Source of the DNA: Planctomycetota bacterium
GTDB lineage: Bacteria; Planctomycetota; J058; J103
Reading direction: 5' to 3'
Length of the DNA: 64,000 nucleotides
Assembly (NCBI GenBank): GCA_026004615.1
Contig: BPJM01000011.1
Coordinates: forward strand, 1 to 64,000
The notes beneath the pieces were generated by a model that worked only from the letters and a program-made list of their open reading frames with translations, was not told the DNA's origin and did not search any database. Positions 55,173-63,470 of this stretch are shown here, in pieces. The translations under genes were made by a program, and so were the position numbers. Position 1 is the stretch's first letter; the number at the start of each line of letters is the position of its first letter.

Positions 55173-55700
55173 TCAGCGCCCCCCTCGCTCCGCCCCGGCC
55201 GGGGCGCTGTCTGCTGCCGGGCCCAGCACGCGCCGGCGCGCCTGTTCCCAGCCGAACGCGCCCGGCTCGCCGGCGTCCACCACCCCGAGGCCGAAGCCCA
55301 TCGGGGTGGGGCTCACCGCGACGAACCCCGCCTGCTCGCGGCGCACCCAGCGCTGCTCGCGCAGGTGGTGGAACCAGATCGCGTGGACCGAAGGCCGCGT
55401 CTCCTCCAGATCGCGCACCAGGCAGCCCGGATCGTCGTAGAAGCGCACCTCGCCGCCGGTGGTCTGGAGCTGGGCCGCGAACGCCCGCTCGCCCAGGTGC
55501 ATCCGGCAGTACGCGCACGCCTGCCGGTCCCAGACCGGCTCGAGCGGGCCCGTGGGCAGCCGCTCGCCGTGCAGCCAAGCCAGCACCCCCCCGCCCAGCA
55601 CCAGCAGCGCGATCACCGCCCAGAGCAGCCCCGTCCAGACGCCGCTGCGCGCGCGGCGGGCTGGCGCAGGCGGCTGCGCGGAGGGCATGCCGGAACTCAT
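55173..55700 (-). CDS. nosL: NosL-like copper chaperone, membrane-anchored
   Basis: 175 residues. Copper-binding motif CAYCRMHLGE (Cys62, Cys65, Met67) is followed by AQLQTTGGEVRFYDDPGCLV, as in NosL. Instead of the usual lipobox, the N-terminus has a 22-residue hydrophobic anchor (about 21-43) without a cysteine. It probably delivers Cu(I) to NosZ in the periplasm. ATG 55700 overlaps the nosF stop. Confidence 0.88.
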   Translation of the reverse strand: MSSGMPSAQPPAPARRARSGVWTGLLWAVIALLVLGGGVLAWLHGERLPTGPLEPVWDRQACAYCRMHLGERAFAAQLQTTGGEVRFYDDPGCLVRDLEETRPSVHAIWFHHLREQRWVRREQAGFVAVSPTPMGFGLGVVDAGEPGAFGWEQARRRVLGPAADSAPAGAERGGR

Positions 55701-56647
55701 GGCGCCGTCCTCCGGCCGGTCGCGTGCCTGCCCTGCTCCCGCTCCTCCTTCCCGGGCCCGGCTGCCGGCGCGGGCGCTGCTGCTGCGCGCTCGATCGTCT
55801 CCAGCTCGCGCACCACGACGTCCTCGATCGCCCCGCCCAGCTCGCGGCTCAGCGCGCCGAGCAGCTCGAGCTTGCTGCCGTTGGCGAGCGGCCGCGTCCA
55901 CCAGCCGGCCGCGCTCGGGCGAAAGCCGCGGGCGCGCAGCCAGGGCTCGGCTGCCGGCGTGCGCACGCGGACCTCCAGCACCGCCTGGGCATACCGCTCC
56001 AGGTAGCGCTCCACGGATCCGTCATAGACCACGGCCCCCTCTTGCAGCACCACCACGCGCTCGACGAGATGGCGGATCTCCTCGAAGCGGTGCGAGCAGA
56101 GGATCAGGGTGGGCTGCGGCGCCAGCGCCCCGACCTCCGCGAAGAACCGGCGGCGGCTCGGCACGTCCAGGCTCGCGGTCGGCTCGTCCAGCACGAGCAG
56201 CGAGGCGCGCGCCGCGAGCGCGAGCGCGATCAGCAGCTTCTGCCTGCTGCCCCCGCTGAGCTCGCAGAACGGCTGCCGCGCGAGCGCTCCCAGCTCGAGC
56301 TCGAACGCCGCCGCGCGCGCCGCGATCGCCTGCGGCTCGAGCCCGCGCAGCCGCGCCACCAGCTCCACCAGCTCGCCCACCGGCGCCGCGAACCGCGGCG
56401 CGATCTGGGGCACGTACGCCATGCGCGCGGCGAGCCGTTCTCGCTCGCGCAGCGGGCAGACCCCGTCCACGCGCACGCGGCCGGTGCACGACACCAGGCC
56501 CATCACCACCCGCATCAGGGTCGACTTGCCGGCGCCGTTGGGTCCGATCAGCGCCAGCCGCTCGCCGGGCTCGATGCGCAGGTCGACCTCGCGCAGCGCC
56601 ACCGTGCGGCCGAACCGCTTGCCCACCCGCTCCAGCTCAACCCGCAT
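55697..56647 (-). CDS. nosF: NosF-like ABC transporter ATP-binding protein
   Basis: 316 residues. Walker A GPNGAGKST, signature ELSGGSRQK (variant), Walker B LLVLDEPTASLD and switch His in ILCSHRFEE. The C-terminal 90 residues form the extra domain typical of NosF, ending in a charged tail. ATG 56647 overlaps the nosD stop by 11 bases. Energises the NosFY transporter. Confidence 0.9.
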   Translation of the reverse strand: MRVELERVGKRFGRTVALREVDLRIEPGERLALIGPNGAGKSTLMRVVMGLVSCTGRVRVDGVCPLRERERLAARMAYVPQIAPRFAAPVGELVELVARLRGLEPQAIAARAAAFELELGALARQPFCELSGGSRQKLLIALALAARASLLVLDEPTASLDVPSRRRFFAEVGALAPQPTLILCSHRFEEIRHLVERVVVLQEGAVVYDGSVERYLERYAQAVLEVRVRTPAAEPWLRARGFRPSAAGWWTRPLANGSKLELLGALSRELGGAIEDVVVRELETIERAAAAPAPAAGPGKEEREQGRHATGRRTAP

Positions 56648-58010
56648 GGCGCTCCTCCGGCAGTCCGAGCCGCATGCGCGGGCGCGCATCGACCAGCACG
56701 GTCTGCGGTCGCCACAGCGGGAAGACCTGTCCGACCAGCTCGATCAGTCCCAGCGCCGGGGTGCCGTGCAGGAACTGCACCAGCGGCTCGCGCGCGCCCA
56801 GCTCCCCGCTCAGGCTGCGCAGCTCGTACGGCAGGTCGCCGAAGCCGTCCCCGTCCAGGTCGTAACCGCGGTAATCGTCCCAGGCGTTGCCGTGCCAGTA
56901 GGCCGCGAGCGCGTCCCCGCCGCCCTCCAGCCGCACCTGGGCGCGGTTGTCCTGAAACCAGTTGTCGGTGAACCGGTTGCCGGCGGTGCGCCCGTGGAAG
57001 ACCACCGCGGTCCCGCACAGGCGGAGCTCGTTGCGCTCGAACCGGTTGACCTCGTCCCGCCCGAGCGGGGAGGTATCGAGGTAGATCCCGGTGGTATCCG
57101 CGAGCAGCCGGTTGTTGCGTACCCACAGCTCGCCCGACTCCTTGACCCCCAGCCCCATGCCGGCCGCTCCGCGGGCGCGGGCGAGCAGGTTGCCCTCGAT
57201 GCGGACCTGGCGGCTGTACATGACGAACAGCCCGACCACGTTGTCCAGGTAGCGATTGTTCACCACCTCGTTGCCGTGGCTGTACATGAAGTGCGTGCCG
57301 TAGCGGCCGCGCACCACCGTGTTGTCCGCGATGCGGTTGTCCGAGGAGTACCAGACCACCACGTCGCGGCTGTCGCGCACCAGGTTGCCCTCGATGCGGG
57401 AGTGGCGGGTCTCCCACAGCCGGATGCCGTCGCCCCGCATGCCGAGCGCCTCGGCGGCCGTGCCGCTGACATGGTTGCCCCGCACCGACAGCTCCTCGCA
57501 CTGCTCGGCCAGGATCCCGAACAGCGCCCGCGTGATGGCGAGGCCCTCGATCCGGACGCCGCGCGCGCCGCGCACGCGGACGGCGGCATCGAGCAGATCG
57601 AAGCGCCCCCCGCTGCCGTCCACCGTGAAGCCGAGCAGCTCGACCCCGCTGGCCCGCACCTCGATCGTCGAGCCCTGCCCCTGCGAGCGGATCACCGCCG
57701 CGGGCGGGCCCCACAGCACGAGCGGCCGCTCGATGCGCACCGGGCCCGGGTACTCCCCGGGCGCCAGGCGCAGCACCGCCCCGGGCGGTGCGGCGTCGAC
57801 CGCCGCCTGCAGGTCCGCGCCCGGGGCGAGGTCGATCCCCGCCCCGGGCCGCGGCGGCGCTGCCCGCGGGGACAGGCCCGCAGCGGGCCCGCCGGCGGGC
57901 GGCGCGGCCCCGGGGCCGGCCGGGCCCCGGAGCCAGCCCGCCGCCGCGGCGGCGGCCAGCGCCACCCCGGCCGCCGCTGCTGCCCAGCCCCGCCGCGCGC
58001 GCCCGCTCAC
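56637..58010 (-). CDS. nosD: NosD-like periplasmic copper-center maturation protein
   Basis: 457 residues. A signal-like hydrophobic start and Gly/Pro linker are followed by a right-handed beta helix of repeated N-x-x-V/I units (GIRLWETRHSRIEGN, DNRIADNTVVRGRYGTHFM, GNEVVNNRYLDNVVGLFVM). The NosD-specific DNWFQDN, AYWHGNAWDDYRGYDLDGDG and FPLWRPQ lie near the end. Needed for CuZ assembly in NosZ. GTG 58010 lies 19 bases after nosZ. Confidence 0.93.
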   Translation of the reverse strand: MSGRARRGWAAAAAGVALAAAAAAGWLRGPAGPGAAPPAGGPAAGLSPRAAPPRPGAGIDLAPGADLQAAVDAAPPGAVLRLAPGEYPGPVRIERPLVLWGPPAAVIRSQGQGSTIEVRASGVELLGFTVDGSGGRFDLLDAAVRVRGARGVRIEGLAITRALFGILAEQCEELSVRGNHVSGTAAEALGMRGDGIRLWETRHSRIEGNLVRDSRDVVVWYSSDNRIADNTVVRGRYGTHFMYSHGNEVVNNRYLDNVVGLFVMYSRQVRIEGNLLARARGAAGMGLGVKESGELWVRNNRLLADTTGIYLDTSPLGRDEVNRFERNELRLCGTAVVFHGRTAGNRFTDNWFQDNRAQVRLEGGGDALAAYWHGNAWDDYRGYDLDGDGFGDLPYELRSLSGELGAREPLVQFLHGTPALGLIELVGQVFPLWRPQTVLVDARPRMRLGLPEERHAG

Positions 58011-58029
58011 CTGCCGCTCCCTCCGGCCG

Positions 58030-60000
58030 CTACTCGATCGGCTCGACGAGCAGGTAGCCCGCCATCTCCAGGTGCAGCGCCGAGCAGAACTCGGTGCAGT
58101 AGAAGGGGAACACCCCCGCCCGGTCGGCGACGAAGCTCACGTTGCAGTGCTTGCCCGGCTCCAGGCTCAGCTGCACGTTGTACGAGTTGATCGTGAAGCC
58201 GTGGGTGGCATCCCGCGCCTGCTCGACGTTGGTGATGTGCAGGTGGACCCGCTCGCCCTGCTTGACGCGGATCACGTCCGGCTTGAAGTGGCTGCGCACC
58301 GCGGTCATGTACACGTGCACCCCGTCGGGCCCGCGCTCGATGCGCTGCTGGCCCGCCTTGACCGCGTGCGGATCCGGCCGGTGCTCCAGGGCGTTGGTCC
58401 CGAGGGGGTAGATCTCGAGCGCCTTGATCTTGTCCGCCTTGACGATCTGCGCGTAGTGCGGCTCGCCGAGCGGGATGGGCAGGTCATAGAGCAGCCGCAT
58501 CTCTTCGCCCGTGATGTCGATCAGCTGGAAGTTCTGCGGCAACAGCGGACCCACATCGGCGAACCGGTCGATCGACCACTTGTTCATGGCGACCAGATAG
58601 CGCCCGTCGGGGCTGACCGTGTCGCCCTCGGCCGCGACGAGGTGCCCGATATTGTAGTGCACCGGCTGCTTGTGCACGACCTTGAGGTCCTTGAGCGACC
58701 ACTTCGCCACCGTCGACTCGATGAAGACCGAGGTATAGGCAAATCCCTTGTCGTCGAAGGTGGTGTGCAGCGGCCCCAGCCCGATCTCCACCTGGCCGCG
58801 GATCGCCTCGCGGAAGGGCAGGATCGGCACCCCGTAGGGATCTTTGCCCTCGTAGCGCTTCTGCTCGATGAGCTGGCGGATCTTCTCGAAGCTATAGACG
58901 GTGCAGTGGGTGTCGAGCTTGCCGCCCACCACGATCTCCTTGCCGTCGGGCGTCACGTCCACCCCGTGCGGGCTCTTGGGCTCGCCGACGAAGTGGAGCA
59001 GCCCCTTTTCGATCGCGGTCTGGAGCCGGATCACCCGCATGCCGGCGATGGTCTCGGTCAGCCCCTGCTGGACCACCTTCTCGGCCTTGCGCCAGTCGAT
59101 GATGTGCAGGTAGTCCATGTCGTTCTGCGAGGCCCCGGACTCCAGCGGCGGCCTGCCCTCCATGTTGCCGCCCCAGGAGCGCTCGGTATCGAACGAGTTG
59201 ATGAAGACCCAGCCGTCGCTGGCGAGCTTGCCGGCATCGGACAGGTCCTGCATGTACGGCGGCAGTTCGATCGCCCAGGACGCCTCGGGCACGATGCGGC
59301 CGCGCGTGCGATCGAACTTCCAGAAGATCACCGCCCCGCGGTACTCCTCGTCATACTTCTCGATCGGCGCATACCGCCCCCCGAGCGGCGCCGGATACTG
59401 CGCGGCCTCGATCACGTACTCGGTGTTCGGGGTCACGAAGGTGGCGCCGTGATCGCTCTCGATCAGCTCGCTGGTGACGATCTGGGTGGTGACGAAGTCC
59501 TTGAGATTCACGACCGCGATCCGCGCGTTGGCCTTGTCGTTGACGAAGCAGAACTGCCCGTCGTACTCGCCGTTCGTCTCGCTGAGGGCGGGGTGGTGCA
59601 TGTCGCCCCAGGTGATCGGCCGGCCGTCGCGCGCGCCCTGCACGAGCAGCTCGTTGGTCTGGTCCCCGTAGGCGAAGCCCTGCCACGGCTCGGGGGTGAA
59701 GACCGCCACGTACTTGAGGATGCGCATGCTCGGCAGCCCGATGACGATCAGGTTGCCGGCATGCCCGCCCGAGGCGAAGAGCAGATACTCGTCGTGCTTG
59801 CCGGTCGGGGTGTAGGTCTTGAGCGCCGCCTCCACGTCGGCCTCGCTCAGGCCGCGCTCCTGCATGAGCTGGGCGACGGTGCTGCCGGCGGGCGCGCCGC
59901 CGTTGCCGCCGGGACAGCCGAGCGCCCCGCCGGCGCACAGCGCTGCCACGCCGAGCAGTGCCGCCCACGCCCCGCGCCTGGGTGTGTCTCTGTCGCTCAT
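58030..60000 (-). CDS. nosZ: nitrous oxide reductase NosZ, clade II-like
   Basis: 656 residues. Reduces N2O to N2 in the periplasm with CuZ and CuA centres. Histidine ligands appear in WGDMHHPALSETNGEYDG, FVTPNTEY, SPHGVDVTPDG and GPLHTTFDDKG; the C-terminal cupredoxin has the CuA set YCTEFCSALHLEM. The export signal is short and hydrophobic, with Cys29 in GALGC, consistent with Sec and perhaps lipid anchoring; RR at 8-9 is not a good Tat match. No nosR or nosX is present. ATG 60000 is preceded by GGAGGAGC. It follows the cytochrome gene. Confidence 0.95.
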   Translation of the reverse strand: MSDRDTPRRGAWAALLGVAALCAGGALGCPGGNGGAPAGSTVAQLMQERGLSEADVEAALKTYTPTGKHDEYLLFASGGHAGNLIVIGLPSMRILKYVAVFTPEPWQGFAYGDQTNELLVQGARDGRPITWGDMHHPALSETNGEYDGQFCFVNDKANARIAVVNLKDFVTTQIVTSELIESDHGATFVTPNTEYVIEAAQYPAPLGGRYAPIEKYDEEYRGAVIFWKFDRTRGRIVPEASWAIELPPYMQDLSDAGKLASDGWVFINSFDTERSWGGNMEGRPPLESGASQNDMDYLHIIDWRKAEKVVQQGLTETIAGMRVIRLQTAIEKGLLHFVGEPKSPHGVDVTPDGKEIVVGGKLDTHCTVYSFEKIRQLIEQKRYEGKDPYGVPILPFREAIRGQVEIGLGPLHTTFDDKGFAYTSVFIESTVAKWSLKDLKVVHKQPVHYNIGHLVAAEGDTVSPDGRYLVAMNKWSIDRFADVGPLLPQNFQLIDITGEEMRLLYDLPIPLGEPHYAQIVKADKIKALEIYPLGTNALEHRPDPHAVKAGQQRIERGPDGVHVYMTAVRSHFKPDVIRVKQGERVHLHITNVEQARDATHGFTINSYNVQLSLEPGKHCNVSFVADRAGVFPFYCTEFCSALHLEMAGYLLVEPIE

Positions 60001-60079
60001 GTCGGTGTGCTCCTCCTGCTGGCCGGATCGCCCCGCGCACCGCGCAGGCCCGCGGTCGCGCCGGCACCCGGCGCCTGGT

Positions 60080-60550
60080 TCACCGCTCGAGGTTGCGGAT
60101 GTACTCGCGCAGCGCGGCGACCACCGCCGGCTTGCCCTGCAGATCCGGATTGCCCGGCATGGTGGGGCTCCTGCCCACCGCCGCGCCGCCGTACACGATG
60201 ATCTTCTCGATGTGCTCGTCGGTGACGCTGGCCTGCCAGTCGGCGTCCTGGAAGTTGCGCGGCTTGGGGTCGAGCCCGGCCGAGCCCGGTCCGTCGCCCC
60301 GGCCCTGCTCGCCGTGGCAGACCGCGCACCGGGTCTGGAAGATTGTCTTCGCCTCGGCGCGGGCGGCGGCGGTGATGGTGCTGCCCCCGCTCGCCGCCGC
60401 TGCCGCCTGGCGCGGGCCCGTGCCCGCACTCGTGGCCTCGCCCCCGCCGCAGCCCGCGAGCACAAGCCCCGCCACCACTCCACCCCACCACGCGCCGCCG
60501 CGCACCGCACGCCGGCTCCGCCCGCCGGCCCGGCGCCCTCGCCTCGCCAT
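60080..60550 (-). CDS. c-type cytochrome lipoprotein, probable electron donor to NosZ
   Basis: 156 residues. A basic start and hydrophobic stretch end in the lipobox LAGC (Cys34). A low-complexity linker leads to a class I cytochrome c domain: CAVCHGEQGRGDGPGS (heme site 75-79), PKPRNF, and SPTMPG with Met131 as likely sixth ligand. First gene of the nos run, 79 bases before nosZ, suggesting delivery of electrons from the quinol/cytochrome pool. ATG 60550 is preceded by GGAGGAGGGG. Confidence 0.88.
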   Translation of the reverse strand: MARRGRRAGGRSRRAVRGGAWWGGVVAGLVLAGCGGGEATSAGTGPRQAAAAASGGSTITAAARAEAKTIFQTRCAVCHGEQGRGDGPGSAGLDPKPRNFQDADWQASVTDEHIEKIIVYGGAAVGRSPTMPGNPDLQGKPAVVAALREYIRNLER

Positions 60551-60604
60551 CGCCCCTCCTCCCGCTGGCGCGGGGCCCCCCGGCCCCGCCGGAGCAGAGG
60601 CCCG

Positions 60605-60620
60605 AGCACGGCCCGTGCCG
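60605..60620 (-). promoter_or_regulatory. sigma54-like -24/-12 element ahead of the nos run
   Basis: On the minus strand CGGCACG-GGCC-GTGCT keeps the required GG-N10-GC geometry and most of the TGGCACG/TTGCW consensus. It lies about 55 bases before the cytochrome ATG. It is also a near-perfect palindrome (GCACGG-G-CCGTGC), so chance or another function is possible. The neighbouring NtrC-type activator makes the sigma54 reading plausible. Confidence 0.4.
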
Positions 60621-60795
60621 GCAAGAGGAAACTGCGGCCGGGCGGAGCCGGCGCGGCGAGCGCCATCGCGAGCAGACCGCGGCGCATGCGGCGCGGGCAG
60701 GCTCGCGGTCTGCCGATCACCCCGGCAGCGCGCGCGCTCGCCCCCGCGACCGCGCCGGGGGCGGGGTGCGCGAGATCCCGCAGGGCTGCGCAGGA

Positions 60796-62019
60796 TCACG
60801 CAGCGCCGGCGCCCTCGGCCTCCGCGCGCTCGGGCTCAGGTGGGGGCAGCTCGATCGTGAAGCGGGCTCCGCCGTGCTCGCGGTTCTCGCCCCCGATGGT
60901 GCCGCCGTGCGCCTCGACGATCTTCTTGACCGTGGACAGCCCCAGCCCGGTGCCGCGCTCGCGCGTGGACTGGAACGGCTCGAACAGCCGCGCCTGCGCC
61001 TGCTCGTCGAGCCCCGGGCCCTCGTCCTCGACCACCAGCCGGTCACCGCCCTGGGGCGTGCGCAGGCGGCGCACGACGATCCGCCCCGCCTCCTGCGCCG
61101 CCTGCGCCTGCGCGGCATTCAGCAACAGGTTCTGCAGCGCCGCCACGCACTGCCCGGCATCGACGAACAGCGGCTGTTCCGGCGCCTCGTCGTCGAGTTC
61201 GACCGCGATGTGCGAGAACGCGGGGTGCTCGCGCAACACGGCCATCGCGCGCTCGAACAGCTCGTGCGCCGAGACCGCCGCGCGCCGCACCCGCACCGGC
61301 CGCGCATACAGCAACAGATCCTGGATGAAGCCGTCCAGCCGCCGGATCTGCTGCAGGATCTCGCGCACCGTGGCGCGCCGGGGATCACCCCGCGGCAGCC
61401 CCCGCCCCATGAGCTGCACCGCCCCGGCGATGCCGGCCAGCGGATTGCGGACCTCGTGCGCGATGCGCGCCGCCAGCTCGCCGATGGTCGCCAGCCGCTC
61501 GCTCTCGCGCAGCCGCGCCTCCAGCGCCCGCTTCTCGCGCAAAAGCCGCAGGTGCGCGGCGGCGCGCTCCAGTGCGGCGAGCAGCTCGGCGACCGGCGCC
61601 CCCTTGAGCAGGTAGCCCTCCGCCCCGGCCTCCAGCGCCTCGATCGCGCTGTCGAGCGAGGGATAGCCGGTGAGCACCAGGCCGGCGAGCTCCGGATAGC
61701 GCTCGCGCAGCCGGCCGAGCAGGCTGAGCCCGTCGCCGTCGGGCAGGTTCTTGTCGAGCACCGCCAGGTCGATCGCCTCGCGCTGCGCCAGCTCCAGCGC
61801 CTCGGCGCACCCGGTGGCGAGCGCCACCCGGTAGCCGCGCCGCTCCAGGATCTCGCGCAGGTTCTCCAGCAGCTCGACGTTGTCGTCGACCAGCAGCACC
61901 CCGAGCGGCTCGGGGCTCGAGCTCGCATGCCCCTCGCGGCGCAGGGCTGGCGGGTTGCGCTCGCCGCCGCGCGTGCCCGGGGACAGGGCTGCGAGGCGGT
62001 CAGAGCGTCGCCGCGTCAC
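60796..62019 (-). CDS. receiver-histidine kinase hybrid (two-component protein)
   Basis: 407 residues. An N-terminal receiver domain (VLLVDDNVELLENL, phospho-acceptor in LAVLDKNLPDGDG, Lys in YLLKGAPV) is joined through a helix to HisKA (TIGELAARIAHEVRNPLAGI) and HATPase (NLLLNAAQAQ, VEDEGPGLDEQ, GTGLGLSTVKKI). No membrane segment, so cytoplasmic. The GTG start overlaps the preceding kinase stop by four bases, so it is probably the direct phosphorelay partner of that globin kinase, upstream of the NtrC-type regulator. Confidence 0.85.
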   Translation of the reverse strand: MTRRRSDRLAALSPGTRGGERNPPALRREGHASSSPEPLGVLLVDDNVELLENLREILERRGYRVALATGCAEALELAQREAIDLAVLDKNLPDGDGLSLLGRLRERYPELAGLVLTGYPSLDSAIEALEAGAEGYLLKGAPVAELLAALERAAAHLRLLREKRALEARLRESERLATIGELAARIAHEVRNPLAGIAGAVQLMGRGLPRGDPRRATVREILQQIRRLDGFIQDLLLYARPVRVRRAAVSAHELFERAMAVLREHPAFSHIAVELDDEAPEQPLFVDAGQCVAALQNLLLNAAQAQAAQEAGRIVVRRLRTPQGGDRLVVEDEGPGLDEQAQARLFEPFQSTRERGTGLGLSTVKKIVEAHGGTIGGENREHGGARFTIELPPPEPERAEAEGAGAA

Positions 62020-63257
62020 GGCCTTCCCTCCCCCCGGCTCGCTCCGCGTCCAGGAGCGCCCCCCCCGCCCGGCGAGCCCGCATCGCCCGCCGCGGGCGGC
62101 CCCGCGGCTGCCGCCTGCACCCCGCCCAGCGGCAGCCGCAGCCGGAAGCGCGCTCCGCCGCCCGGCCGGTCCTCGGCGGTCAGCGAACCCCGGTGCTGCT
62201 CGGCGATGGAACGCGCCAGCACCAGCCCGAGTCCGGTGCCGACCGGCTTGGTCGTGAACAGCGGTTCGAACAACCGCTGTTTCGCCTCCGCTGCCAGCCC
62301 CGGCCCGTCGTCGTCCACCTCCAGCACCACCGCCCCGGGTTCCGCGCGCGTGCGTACCTGGACCCGCCCGCCCCGGGCGGCGACGGCCTCGAGCGCGTTG
62401 CGCACCAGGTTGTCGATCACGCGCTCGATCAGCACCGGATCGAGCTCCAGCTGGGGCAGCCGCTCTGCGAGCTCCAGCACCAGCTCCACCCGCGGTCCAG
62501 CTACCAGCTCCGAGCACGTCTCGCGCACCAGCTCGTTCAGCTCGGCGCGCACCAGGCGCGGCCGCCGCGAGCGGGCGAAATCCAGCAGCGCCGTCACGGC
62601 GCGGTGCGCCCGGTGCACGTTGCGCTCGATCCGTTCCAGGTGGCGCGCCAGCGCGTCCGGTAGCGTCTCGCCCAGCAGCTCGCGCAGCGCAAAGGCGCTC
62701 GAGGCGATCACGCCGAGGGGATTTTTCACCTCGTGGCTGATCGCGGCGCTCAGCTGGGCCAGCGCCGCCAGTTGCTCGCGCTCGCGCAGCGCCGCGGCAT
62801 AGGCCTCGCGGTAGCTCTCCAGCATGATCGCCAGCTCGATGTCGCACACCTTGTCGATCGCCGCCACGCTCGCGGCGACGGCCTGCGCGCCCTGTGCGGC
62901 CAGCCGCCGCCGCGCGCTCTCGGCGAGCCCCTGGCGCAGCACCCCCATCGCGAGCGCCATGTAGCGCGGCGGCATGCCGATCTCGACGTGCCGGCGGCCG
63001 ATCGCCGTGCGGCGCAGCAGGTACTGCTCATCGTGCGGGCCGCGCAGCAGCGTGCGCAGCCAGTCCGCCAGGCTGCGGCGCAGCCGGCCTACGCGCTGCT
63101 CGTCCCCGAGCAGCGCCGCCGCCTCGGGGTGGCGCCGGATGGTCTCGTAGAACCGCTCGACCAGAGGTTCGATATCGGGCTCGCAGTGCGGCGCCAAGGC
63201 GGCGAGCCGCGCTGCATCGCCCGGGCCGAAGCCGACGAAGCTCCTGAGCTCGTCCAT
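62016..63257 (-). CDS. globin-coupled sensor histidine kinase
   Basis: 413 residues, soluble. Residues 1-160 match the protoglobin/globin-coupled-sensor fold: FVGFGPGDAARLAALAPH, RFYETIRRHPE and the proximal-heme pattern IGRRHVEIGMPPRYMALAM with His90. HisKA follows (AAISHEVKNPLGVI, His175), then HATPase (NLVRNALEAV, VDDDGPGLAAE, VGTGLGLVLARSI) and a Gly/Pro/Ala tail. It should sense O2, NO or another heme ligand. ATG 63257 is preceded by GGCGGGAC; a GTG four codons earlier is possible. Divergent from the NtrC-type gene. Confidence 0.85.
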   Translation of the reverse strand: MDELRSFVGFGPGDAARLAALAPHCEPDIEPLVERFYETIRRHPEAAALLGDEQRVGRLRRSLADWLRTLLRGPHDEQYLLRRTAIGRRHVEIGMPPRYMALAMGVLRQGLAESARRRLAAQGAQAVAASVAAIDKVCDIELAIMLESYREAYAAALREREQLAALAQLSAAISHEVKNPLGVIASSAFALRELLGETLPDALARHLERIERNVHRAHRAVTALLDFARSRRPRLVRAELNELVRETCSELVAGPRVELVLELAERLPQLELDPVLIERVIDNLVRNALEAVAARGGRVQVRTRAEPGAVVLEVDDDGPGLAAEAKQRLFEPLFTTKPVGTGLGLVLARSIAEQHRGSLTAEDRPGGGARFRLRLPLGGVQAAAAGPPAAGDAGSPGGGGAPGRGASRGEGRP

Positions 63258-63320
63258 GCGTCCCGCCACGGCGCCGCCGATCGTAGCGCGCGGGCTCGAG
63301 CCCCGCCACCGGCCACGCGC

Positions 63321-63356
63321 CGCCGGCCGGGCTCGAACCGCCGGCCGGGCTCGAAC
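63321..63356. repeat. two tandem copies of an 18-base unit
   Basis: The unit at 63321-63338 is repeated exactly at 63339-63356, with the first bases of a third copy following. Each contains the core GGCTCGAAC. It lies in the 213-base regulatory gap between the divergent globin kinase and NtrC-type genes. Confidence 0.8.
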
Positions 63357-63397
63357 CGCCCGGCGAGCGCCGCCGCGGCGGCTTGTGTCCGCCGCGG

Positions 63398-63411
63398 TTG
63401 TGGAATATCAC
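63398..63411 (+). promoter_or_regulatory. possible CRP/FNR-family operator
   Basis: TTGTG-GAAT-ATCAC resembles the FNR/DNR consensus TTGAT-N4-ATCAA, with seven of ten defined bases matching. It sits 24 bases upstream of the -12 region of the candidate sigma54 promoter. Weak, since only one half is well conserved. Confidence 0.25.
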
Positions 63412-63421
63412 GCAATCCGAA

Positions 63422-63437
63422 CGGCGTGCCGCTTGCT
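63422..63437 (+). promoter_or_regulatory. sigma54-like -24/-12 element ahead of the NtrC-type gene
   Basis: CGGCGTG-CCGC-TTGCT has the GG-N10-GC spacing and a perfect TTGCT -12 box. The -24 box matches in five of seven positions including GGC. It ends 33 bases before the GTG at 63471, consistent with autoregulation by the encoded activator. Confidence 0.45.
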
Positions 63438-63470
63438 ATGGTGGGCGCAGGCGGACAGGAGGCGAGGCGC

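Noticed and set aside
57319..60201. Plus-strand open frame of 960 codons opposite nosD and nosZ
   Set aside because: Shadow of nosZ, whose copper ligands prove the minus strand.
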